A stretch of DNA of 64,000 nucleotides from positions 62,001 to 126,000 of the forward strand of contig CAJQKV010000035.1 of assembly GCA_905479015.1 (NCBI GenBank). Direction: 5' to 3'. The notes below the pieces were generated by a model. The model searched no databases and had not been told where the DNA came from. It was given only the letters and a program-made list of their open reading frames with translations. A program made the position numbers and the translations under genes. Positions 27,425-35,024 of this stretch are shown here, piece by piece. Each line of letters begins with the position of its first letter. Position 1 is the first letter of the stretch. This DNA is from an uncultured Cyclobacteriaceae bacterium. GTDB taxonomy: Bacteria > Bacteroidota > Bacteroidia > Cytophagales > Cyclobacteriaceae.

Positions 27425-28213
27425 ATGATTAATTTCAATGTTATTCCTAATCCCGAATCCAATATTTGGATCGTCTTCATTCATGGGGCGGGAGGGAGTA
27501 TCCGAACTTGGAAACGTCAAGTGGAAGCTTTGCAGCAACACGCTAAATTATTACTGTTGGATTTACGGGATCATGGGGCATCTGAGCCCATCAACCCCTC
27601 ACCGAGTCAATATGATTTCGAATTAATATCTAATGATATTAAAGAAGTAATGGATCATTTAGAGATAGCAAAGGCACATTTCATTACGCTTTCTTTGGGG
27701 AGTGTATTGATTCAAGATTTATCAATGCGTTATCCCACTTATATTGGGAAAGTAGTGATGGCAGGAGGAGTCTTCAATGCTAATATCATTTTAAAATGTT
27801 TCATTCAAGCTGCAAAGACATTAAATAGGATCTTACCCTATGCTATGATGTATCGTTTGTGCTCCTATATACTCATGCCGCGAAAAAGAAATCAAAATTC
27901 AAGAAAAATATATCAACGTGAAGCGCAGAAGTTGACCAGAGAGGCTTATATGCGCTGGGTTTCCCTTTCTAAATATTTTATAAAATTATTGAAGCGCTTT
28001 TTTAAGACCAAAAGTTCTTTTGAGAACCTGATCATCATGGGAGGACAAGATTATGTATTTCTAAGCGGTGCTCGGAAGTATGCAAGGAATCAACCTAAAT
28101 CAACTTTTATTGTCATTCCTGCTGTGGGTCATATTTGTAATATTGATGGTAGAAATGTGTTTAATAACCATGTTATTCAGTTTTTTTTTGATAATCAATC
28201 AGCGGGAAAATAG
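27425..28213 (+). CDS. Alpha/beta hydrolase
   Basis: A 262-residue cytoplasmic alpha/beta-hydrolase-fold protein. FIHGAGGS near residue 19 supplies the oxyanion hole. The nucleophile elbow reads ITLSLGS near residue 89, where the first Gly of the usual G-x-S-x-G is replaced by Thr. The acid is probably the Asp in MGGQDYVF and the His that of PAVGHICN. A basic, Arg/Lys-rich cap region lies around residues 130-200. Substrate unknown. It is monocistronic, divergent from the membrane protein gene and convergent with the M14 peptidase. Confidence 0.8.
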   Translation: MINFNVIPNPESNIWIVFIHGAGGSIRTWKRQVEALQQHAKLLLLDLRDHGASEPINPSPSQYDFELISNDIKEVMDHLEIAKAHFITLSLGSVLIQDLSMRYPTYIGKVVMAGGVFNANIILKCFIQAAKTLNRILPYAMMYRLCSYILMPRKRNQNSRKIYQREAQKLTREAYMRWVSLSKYFIKLLKRFFKTKSSFENLIIMGGQDYVFLSGARKYARNQPKSTFIVIPAVGHICNIDGRNVFNNHVIQFFFDNQSAGK

Positions 28214-28289
28214 TTCAAGAAATAAAAGGATTTGAACGCAAGCATGTTCAGTTACCTTCAACACATAGATCATATTTTTGATTTATGTA

Positions 28290-31031
28290 TTACTCTTTTT
28301 CGGATGCTATGGACTGAGGATTGGACCAAAATGAGGTATTAATGGGGTGTGCTTTTGCGACATTTTGATTGAATAATAATGCGTTAAATAGGATTCGGAA
28401 AGTCCCCATAGGTTGACCGCGCCATTGTGGCTGAAATCCTAAAAGGATCACATGGCCTGCACCATGGTGCACATCCAAGGCAGCAGCATAATCATTCATG
28501 TATTCGCTTCCGAGTAAATAACCTGATGCTAGGGGAGACCCTTTGGGTTGGTATTTGGCCAATGCCTCACCTTCAAATCCCTTTAAGGTATTAAATACAG
28601 GGCTGTTAGAGACAAAAACATGTGCGTTTTTTGGCATGCCAGCCATGACAGGATGGGTATTATTAATGGAAACGTGCATGAGAGATCCTCCTGTAAAAAA
28701 ATCCTTGCGCTTCAATTGAGCTACTTTATTTTCAACGGGGAGGAAAAGTTTTTCAATGGCAAAATTACTGCTTTGATTCATGCAAACCAGGGTGCCTCCT
28801 TGAGATACGAATTGGTCTAAATTTCTTATGCCTTGTGCACCCAATCCACCTTCGTACCTAGGGGGTACTTGTCCCTTTGGGTATCCATCTTCGATAGTAT
28901 GGGGTCTTTCTGAAGCCATGAGAATGACGTCAAAGCGATCTTGAAGATGGCCTGCAATGAAATCTTCATTACGAAGGCTGGTATAATTTGTTCCAAATTG
29001 GTCTAAAATCCAACGGGTCCATCCCATATCCATACTTGCTCGCCAAGGTCTGTATAATCCAATTTTTGGCTTGAGGGATACGCCGTTACCTGCAGTGGTC
29101 ATTAAACCATTCACAGCATAATCATTGATCCATTGATTGATTTGAGTTTTGGAAGCTCCTGAGATGAGGTATTTATTTTCAGCATATTTGACGTTGAGTT
29201 GTTGCTCCCATGCTTCATTCATGATCCTGAATATATTGTTCTCTTTCGGATCTAAGAGTAAATGAGGACCGCTTCCTTTGAGTATACCGGGTAAGGGATG
29301 GATACCTGCGGCGACATTATTGGTATTAAATCCTGCGCCTGGGGCAAAGTCAACTTTGCTTACATCTTCCTTACTCGTCATCCGCCAATCTACCGCTTCG
29401 CCCTGAACATCTACAAGGGCGGATCTCACCTCTTCGGTTAACGGGCTTGCTGCGGCTATCACATTGAGCTCAAATTGAAAGGGTAGGGTCCATCCAGCGG
29501 CATCATAGGGTTGCTCCGGGGGTCCACCTGGATACTCTCGAAGATCAGGATAGCTTTGTATTTCTAAAATTTGTCTGGCCAATTCACCGAATTCTTGATC
29601 CATCGGAATGACCCAAGTACCTTTTGGGTAGCTGATATTATTGAAAGTAACTTGTGCCTTGAGTTGCGTAATACGAATTCCATTAAAAGCCAATCTTTTG
29701 AGCAGTTCGACGGGTCTTGCGGGGTCAGTTTGCTTTTGGGGAATAAAATAGGCAAAAGGGGGTTCTTTTTTGTATTTTTCAATGGTTTGTTTACCTGCTT
29801 GAAACTTATTGAATAAAAGCACTTCTGAATATTTTGCGGCATAATCTAATACCGCTATGGATGCCGTTTGCATATAAGTAACGGCATCAGACAAACGCCA
29901 CCAGCCCCCTTTCCAAGGACTTGAATAAAGGGACTCCAAACGAAATCCTTTTCGATCGGTCGGAAAATCTTTTAGGGTATAAAAATAAGGGGTGGCATAT
30001 CGGTAAAGTGCCGTTTCGGTCCAATAGGCTGGAATGTTTTGTAAGACGGGCAAATAATCAATATAACCAGGGTACCAAGCATCAAAACCTTTGCCCATGT
30101 GTACGGCACCTGCTAAGCCCTGTGTTTCCAATTCTTGGGCGATGGCCATACCTATCATATTTACTTCTCTGGCGACCAAAGGAGGGGTTCGTGTGGCAAC
30201 GGGTTCTGCGAAGGGGGGAAGCCATATACGTGTAGGAAAAGGAGAAGATTGATGATGAACATGAATGATATTGGGCTCCCATTCGCGCCAAATCCGCGTA
30301 ATGTTGCGGGATTCAATCATATTGACCATGTAAGCATCCCTATTGTTGTCATGACCTATGTATTTTTGATAAAGCCAAGGTATGGGAGCGGCTTCATAAG
30401 GCGTACCCACATGTTCCTTATACCAGTTGACGACGATGTCTTGGCCATCAGGATTGAGTGAAGGCCACAGTAACAGGATGACATTGTCCAAGATATCTTT
30501 CACCTTTTTATCTTCAGTATGCGTCAATAAATAATGTGCCAGGGAGAGGGTGTGCTGGGCACCTGCGACTTCGGTAGCATGAAGACCTCCATCGATATGG
30601 ACAATAGGTTTGCCTTCTTGAGCCAAAGCTTTGGCCTGTGCTACTGACAATTTTTCAGGGTGGGCTAATAATTGTGAGATTTCCTTATACCTTTTGATAT
30701 TGGCTAGGTTTTCTTTTGAAGAAATCACGGCATAATACCAAGAGCGATCTTCTGAAGTTTTTCCGGCGTATTGCAGTTCAATAAGATCAGAAGAGGCTTC
30801 AAGTTTTTGAAAATAATCAAGGGACTCTTCATAACTGGCCAATTTAAAATCGGCACCTACTTTAAAACCTAAGATAGATTCTGGTGAAGGAATCGAACTA
30901 TTTTGTGCTTGAATAGGAACATTGGTGATCAGTAAAGCACTAATAGTTAGGATTATTAAGGTCAAGCCTTTGGAGCAAACCCGCTGCAGTTGGGATGAAA
31001 TTTTCATGAGTAGGGTAAAAAGATGTTTCAT
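28290..31031 (-). CDS. M14 family zinc carboxypeptidase, large exported form
   Basis: A 913-residue exported peptidase. A signal peptide ends near residue 42 (ITNVPIQAQ). The M14 domain has the zinc ligands of HxxE type in GGLHATEVAG (about residue 152), the substrate-binding WPSLNPDG, HDNNRDAY, and the third ligand in IIHVHHQ. The catalytic Glu is probably that of YWTETALYRY. The remaining 500 residues include beta-rich segments and a class I glutamine-amidotransferase-like flavodoxin fold with VILMASERPH and GGTLVCMNQS. Such long M14 proteins are frequent in Bacteroidota and probably digest peptides in the periplasm. It has its own -7 element upstream. Confidence 0.88.
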   Translation of the reverse strand: MKHLFTLLMKISSQLQRVCSKGLTLIILTISALLITNVPIQAQNSSIPSPESILGFKVGADFKLASYEESLDYFQKLEASSDLIELQYAGKTSEDRSWYYAVISSKENLANIKRYKEISQLLAHPEKLSVAQAKALAQEGKPIVHIDGGLHATEVAGAQHTLSLAHYLLTHTEDKKVKDILDNVILLLWPSLNPDGQDIVVNWYKEHVGTPYEAAPIPWLYQKYIGHDNNRDAYMVNMIESRNITRIWREWEPNIIHVHHQSSPFPTRIWLPPFAEPVATRTPPLVAREVNMIGMAIAQELETQGLAGAVHMGKGFDAWYPGYIDYLPVLQNIPAYWTETALYRYATPYFYTLKDFPTDRKGFRLESLYSSPWKGGWWRLSDAVTYMQTASIAVLDYAAKYSEVLLFNKFQAGKQTIEKYKKEPPFAYFIPQKQTDPARPVELLKRLAFNGIRITQLKAQVTFNNISYPKGTWVIPMDQEFGELARQILEIQSYPDLREYPGGPPEQPYDAAGWTLPFQFELNVIAAASPLTEEVRSALVDVQGEAVDWRMTSKEDVSKVDFAPGAGFNTNNVAAGIHPLPGILKGSGPHLLLDPKENNIFRIMNEAWEQQLNVKYAENKYLISGASKTQINQWINDYAVNGLMTTAGNGVSLKPKIGLYRPWRASMDMGWTRWILDQFGTNYTSLRNEDFIAGHLQDRFDVILMASERPHTIEDGYPKGQVPPRYEGGLGAQGIRNLDQFVSQGGTLVCMNQSSNFAIEKLFLPVENKVAQLKRKDFFTGGSLMHVSINNTHPVMAGMPKNAHVFVSNSPVFNTLKGFEGEALAKYQPKGSPLASGYLLGSEYMNDYAAALDVHHGAGHVILLGFQPQWRGQPMGTFRILFNALLFNQNVAKAHPINTSFWSNPQSIASEKE

Positions 31032-31075
31032 ATTTAAGCGATTTCATTGGATAGAAAATATCAGGGACCAACCCT

Positions 31076-31083
31076 CAAAGTTA
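31076..31083 (-). promoter_or_regulatory. -7 element (TAACTTTG) of the M14 peptidase gene
   Basis: TAACTTTG on the minus strand matches TAnnTTTG, about 45 bases before the ATG at 31031, so the leader would be about 40 bases. No TTG is seen at the expected -33 distance. Confidence 0.45.
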
Positions 31084-31138
31084 ATGCGTGTCCAAAAGAG
31101 GAGATCGGCCAACCTTTAAATAAGACTATAATTTAATG

Positions 31139-32110
31139 TTATCTGGCTATAAAACCCGGATGTATACCTGAGGATAAATCAAAATAATCTCCCACAGCGC
31201 CTACTACCGCATCTGATCTACCCAAGTTTAATTGGGTTCTTAGGGCATAAAGCGCATTAATTCCAGTACAATGGGCACCGATTATTTTTTTTAAACCGAA
31301 GGCTTTCAATTTTTCTCCGGTCCATTTCAAATGCGCATCATTGGCGGTCACCAGATGAAATCCCCCTATGGCGGCATATAACTTGGCTTCATTAATATGC
31401 GCTTTTATATATTCAAGGGTATTGATGATGCCGGCATGCCCACATCCAGAAATCAAAACCATACCCTTGGCTGTGTTTATGGCCATGGATTGATCTTCTG
31501 GGATACGGTCTTCTATGGGTCCATTTGGGGTTTCAATTTGACTATTTCCTGACCAATTTCGCTCATCGTGCAGTCGAGGGATAGGCCCCGTGACCCACAC
31601 ACCTGGGAACAATGCTTCCTGTTGTTTGTGTATAATGAAAATTACCCCATCTGATTCTAAGCGATCTTTCAATATGAGCATGTCATTTTCAGCATTGACT
31701 CTTTTGCTAAAAATACCTTCAGCGACATGAATTCTAGAGAGGGCTTTCGGATTTTTTTGTTTCAAATGATTTCTTAAAGTCAACAACCCCCCCGTATGAT
31801 CACTGTGATTATGACTCAGGAAAACATCTTCCACATCCGATAAATCTATATTTAAATCAAGGGCATTTTGAAGGACAGTTTTGGGTTTATTTCCGGTATC
31901 GAACAATATTTTATGGCCATCGACTTCAATGAGTGCTGCATAACCCCATTCTCCGATTCCTTTATCGGCCAACATAGTAGATAAGGTCGTTATTTTTACG
32001 GTGTTCACTTGATCTGATTTTGACTGATCAAACCGAGGGGTTATAACTGTAGCGGCCTTGACATAGACATTTATTACAAAAATAAGGGCCATTGATTTTA
32101 AAAAGCGCAT
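31139..32110 (-). CDS. Exported metallo-beta-lactamase fold hydrolase
   Basis: A 323-residue protein with an N-terminal signal peptide (about residues 1-20) and an MBL fold. The metal motif reads FLSHNHSDHTGG near residue 98, preceded by ILFDTGN. Further ligands are in ISGCGHAGI and the C-terminal IGGFHLV and GAHCTG. The pattern resembles the subgroup annotated as methanopterin-type dihydropterin synthases, which also includes lactonases and phosphodiesterase-like enzymes; an exported location makes a cofactor-synthesis role unlikely. It lies 107 bases upstream of the M14 gene on the same strand. Confidence 0.82.
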   Translation of the reverse strand: MRFLKSMALIFVINVYVKAATVITPRFDQSKSDQVNTVKITTLSTMLADKGIGEWGYAALIEVDGHKILFDTGNKPKTVLQNALDLNIDLSDVEDVFLSHNHSDHTGGLLTLRNHLKQKNPKALSRIHVAEGIFSKRVNAENDMLILKDRLESDGVIFIIHKQQEALFPGVWVTGPIPRLHDERNWSGNSQIETPNGPIEDRIPEDQSMAINTAKGMVLISGCGHAGIINTLEYIKAHINEAKLYAAIGGFHLVTANDAHLKWTGEKLKAFGLKKIIGAHCTGINALYALRTQLNLGRSDAVVGAVGDYFDLSSGIHPGFIAR

Positions 32111-32149
32111 AGATTAAATCTCATATTTTCATAGATTTTATTAGAATAA

Positions 32150-32185
32150 CTAAACCCACAGGCTACTGAGAACCCATGGGTTTAG
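32150..32185 (-). terminator. Possible terminator hairpin downstream of the small membrane protein
   Basis: CTAAACCCA (32150-32158) pairs perfectly with TGGGTTTAG (32177-32185) around an 18-base loop. On the minus strand it lies 27 bases after the stop codon of the upstream gene and is followed by a T-rich but interrupted stretch, so termination may be weak. Confidence 0.45.
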
Positions 32186-32211
32186 CTTTTAATAAAGAAA
32201 CAGGGTTAATT

Positions 32212-32622
32212 TTATTTTAGCTTATCTAAAGTCCAACCTATAGCCCCGCCAGCCAAAAGGCCAAAAGCGGCAGAGATGAGTGTATCACTCATCATTAGAG
32301 AGACATCATAAAACTTGAATAGAAATAAATTATTCATGTTTGCAACCAGCCAAATGCCCCCACTGAACCAGATGCCGTTCAGCGCACCACTTTTCAGCGT
32401 GTTGAAATTCATTTTATCAAAACTGTAGGTCATCAAGATCGCTTGCGCAAGACCTACACCCATTCCCACTAGGAAGTTTTGGTCCGATTCTGAATTCATT
32501 GACTCTGGATACGTCGCAATCATTTCGGTCATTAAATCTTGATAAAACAGCATATAGGCTATCATGCCAGATACCATTGAGGCCACAAATCCAGCTAAAG
32601 TGGCAAGAATTAATTTTTTCAT
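32212..32622 (-). CDS. Small membrane protein, four helices
   Basis: A 136-residue protein with four hydrophobic helices: residues 3-25 (LATLAGFVASMVSGMIAYML), about 50-68, 80-98 and 110-130. The Gly/Ala-rich first and last helices resemble small DUF1761- or DUF2177-like membrane proteins. No function can be inferred. It stands alone on the minus strand, divergent from the glycan-utilisation locus, and is followed by a possible terminator hairpin. Confidence 0.65.
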   Translation of the reverse strand: MKKLILATLAGFVASMVSGMIAYMLFYQDLMTEMIATYPESMNSESDQNFLVGMGVGLAQAILMTYSFDKMNFNTLKSGALNGIWFSGGIWLVANMNNLFLFKFYDVSLMMSDTLISAAFGLLAGGAIGWTLDKLK

Positions 32623-33004
32623 TTTGTAGTTATTTAGTTGTGTGTTTTATAATATTCGAAATAGAACTCCTTTTCTAAATCAGAAAATAAAGCAAATTCA
32701 TTTGTTGATAAAGTTAACCATAATATTTAAATATTATAACAGCTCTAATTTTCAACTTTTTGACAACAAAAATGGTTTGTTAAACTAATGTCATTACCTG
32801 AATCAATAAAACCGGATCCAATTATTTTTTTTACCTTTATGTTGGATACTAATGACCCATAGATGACCTTTATATGTTCGAACATATGAATCACGTTTAT
32901 TTTAAAATGAATCATCTTTCATTAAAGTAGGCCTAATTTATTGAAGTGGACACATGGGGCTTTGTCCTATGGATCATTGAGTATAAAACTTATAAACATA
33001 GATA
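32623..33004. other. Divergent regulatory region upstream of the ROK kinase
   Basis: These 382 bases contain no gene-like frame. Their main feature is the 16-bp palindrome at 32872-32887. On the plus strand TATGTTCG (32873-32880), inside that palindrome, is a one-mismatch -7 element for the downstream ROK gene, which would give a leader of about 115 bases. Nothing else is evident. Confidence 0.45.
32872..32887. promoter_or_regulatory. Palindromic operator candidate for the GntR regulator (site 1)
   Basis: A perfect 16-bp palindrome ATATGTTCGAACATAT. Its core TATGTT-CG-AACATA differs only in the central two bases from the site at 38017-38030, which lies upstream of the gntR-family gene and of the DUF5004-SusC operon. 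Its half-sites, GT and AC around a central dyad, fit the operator pattern of HutC-type GntR proteins. It overlaps a possible -7 element. Confidence 0.65.
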
Positions 33005-33940
33005 ATGTATTCGGTTGGCATAGATTTGGGAGGCACCAGTGCTCAGGTGGTTGTAATCAATAAGGGTGAAATTTTATTTCAAACTTCAATTGTGGTTCGA
33101 GATAGCTCAAGTGTGCAATATATACTTGATGATTTGTCGAGTTGCATTCATGAATTTTTTGTAGGCCATTCTGAGCATGTGAGTTCTATTGGCATTGCAT
33201 TCCCTTCTATTGTAGATGCCTACAATAATAAAATTTTGTCTCGCTATGTTAAGTATCCGGATGCAATGGACTTTGATTTGGAAAAGTGGGTCAAAATGAA
33301 ATTTGGAGCAACTTTATTTCTAGAAAATGATGCCCGAGCAGCCTTAATTGGGGAGTATCATTTTGGGAGGGCCAAGGGCTATCATAATAACTGTATGTTG
33401 ACATTAGGCACGGGCATAGGTAGTGCCGTTATGTTGGAAGGTAAGCTTTTAAGAGGATCAAATCATCTAGCCGGTAACTTATTGGGCCATACGATTATTC
33501 AATACGAGGGAGGCAAATGTAATTGTAACGGAGTGGGATGTGCCGAAAGTGAAGGTTCTGGTTGGTGGCTAAACAATAAATTCCATGAGATAAATCGTGG
33601 GGATTTATGTAGTCAGGGTTTCAAGGCGCTGCTGGCGTCCGAAAACGTCCGCTTACCTGTCTTTCAAAATATCTTGGCTCAGTTAATTAAAGTATATAAG
33701 ACCACAATGATTAATGCAGTCCATTGTTATGATCCTGAACTCATTGTTTTGGGTGGTGGGATTGCTGAAGGAGTAAGTGCCTACATCCCTGAATTTCAAG
33801 CAGCGATAGATGAACATTGTTGGACACCTTCAGGAGCAGTTAAAATAATGAAATCTGCATTGGGGAGCTACGCAGGGGCTATTGGGGCTGCTTGTTTGGA
33901 CCGAACCACATCTAGAAGAACCCCTTCCAATGCAAGCTAA
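33005..33940 (+). CDS. ROK family sugar kinase
   Basis: A 311-residue cytoplasmic sugar kinase of the ROK family, without a DNA-binding domain. It has the phosphate-binding DLGGTSA near residue 8, the catalytic LENDARAA near residue 105, the second phosphate loop TLGTGIGSA near 137 and the zinc-binding GH...GGKCNCNGVGCAES near 162-180. A late LGGGIAEG is the adenosine segment. Substrates in the family are glucose, mannose, fructose or N-acetyl sugars; with mannose-6-phosphate isomerase and a GH92 alpha-mannosidase in the same locus, a mannokinase role is the best inference. It heads a unit with lgt and a propeller lipoprotein; lgt begins 11 bases before its stop. Confidence 0.9.
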   Translation: MYSVGIDLGGTSAQVVVINKGEILFQTSIVVRDSSSVQYILDDLSSCIHEFFVGHSEHVSSIGIAFPSIVDAYNNKILSRYVKYPDAMDFDLEKWVKMKFGATLFLENDARAALIGEYHFGRAKGYHNNCMLTLGTGIGSAVMLEGKLLRGSNHLAGNLLGHTIIQYEGGKCNCNGVGCAESEGSGWWLNNKFHEINRGDLCSQGFKALLASENVRLPVFQNILAQLIKVYKTTMINAVHCYDPELIVLGGGIAEGVSAYIPEFQAAIDEHCWTPSGAVKIMKSALGSYAGAIGAACLDRTTSRRTPSNAS

Positions 33941-35024
33941 CTTTATAGGTGTTATTCTGATAGACTTTGATCCGGTACTCTACAAATGGGATCACTTGTC
34001 ATTGACCATTTATGGAGTTCTATTTGCTGCTGGGTTTGCCATTAGTCGTTATGTGGTAAAATATATGTTCTTACGGGAAGGATGTTGGCGTATCGAGGCA
34101 GATATGCTACTTGTTTATATGATTGTAGGCACTGCCATTGGGGCCCGTTTGGGACATGTCATTTTTTATGAGCCTCATCTGTTAAACAGCTTCACTTCGG
34201 CTTTGATGATGTGGAAGGGAGGATTGTCGAGTCATGGGACTTCTATCGGTATTTTGGTAGCGGTTGCCCTATATACGTATCACTGGGATTTTACTCAGAG
34301 AACATTTATTCGTACTGAAAGAGAAGGTTACAGTTATCTTCAATATATCGATCGGATGGTTATAGTGGTAGCATTGGGGGGTTGTTTTATTAGAGTGGGC
34401 AACTTTGTAAATGCAGAATCATTGGGAAAGCCTTCGTCAAATTTTTTCGGTGTAATACATAGTTGGCCACTTGAGCGTGATATTTTATCACATGTGGGGT
34501 CTATAGACGAGATGGAGGTAAGCCTTGGTAGGAGTGACAGTTTAGTGCTTCTTTTTCATTTTAATAATAGAGTAAGGGATTCAAGGGTAGTAGCGGGTTA
34601 TCGTCAAAATGTTATTGAAAACAGGCTTCAAGTTCTGGCAAGAAATAAAGGAAACAATTATGGGGCATACGCCCCTATTATTATGAAAAAGCATCTGGAC
34701 CATTTTGATTTAAGTACGGCGGTTAAAGGAATTCCTCGACATCCGGTGCAATTATATGAGGCCCTTGTTTATTTAATTTTATTTTTATCTTTAATTCTTT
34801 TGTGGTATCAATCCCATTCAACGTTATCGATTGGTAGAATCTTTGGTATTTTTTTAGTGGTGTTGTTTGGGAGTAGAGTGTTATTAGAGTTTTTTAAAGA
34901 AGAAACTTCTATGTTTAATTTTTCTTGGCTAAATATGGGCCAAATGTTAAGTATTCCTTTTCTTTTGTTAGGTATTTATCTCTGTTATGAGACATCGAAA
35001 TCTCACAATGATCATGAAATATAA
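33930..35024 (+). CDS. lgt: Prolipoprotein diacylglyceryl transferase (Lgt)
   Basis: A 364-residue integral membrane enzyme that adds diacylglycerol to the lipobox Cys of prolipoproteins. Conserved blocks are WKGGLSSHGTSIGI (His region), GGCFIRVGNFVNAE (the Lgt signature with Arg and Asn) and RHPVQLYEA. A soluble insert of about 80 residues between signature and RHP block is the Bacteroidota-type extension. The ATG at 33930 is preferred over 33882, as the shorter form starts just before the first helix. It is placed between a sugar kinase and a lipoprotein gene and overlaps both; whether the genome carries a second lgt cannot be seen. Confidence 0.92.
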   Translation: MQANFIGVILIDFDPVLYKWDHLSLTIYGVLFAAGFAISRYVVKYMFLREGCWRIEADMLLVYMIVGTAIGARLGHVIFYEPHLLNSFTSALMMWKGGLSSHGTSIGILVAVALYTYHWDFTQRTFIRTEREGYSYLQYIDRMVIVVALGGCFIRVGNFVNAESLGKPSSNFFGVIHSWPLERDILSHVGSIDEMEVSLGRSDSLVLLFHFNNRVRDSRVVAGYRQNVIENRLQVLARNKGNNYGAYAPIIMKKHLDHFDLSTAVKGIPRHPVQLYEALVYLILFLSLILLWYQSHSTLSIGRIFGIFLVVLFGSRVLLEFFKEETSMFNFSWLNMGQMLSIPFLLLGIYLCYETSKSHNDHEI

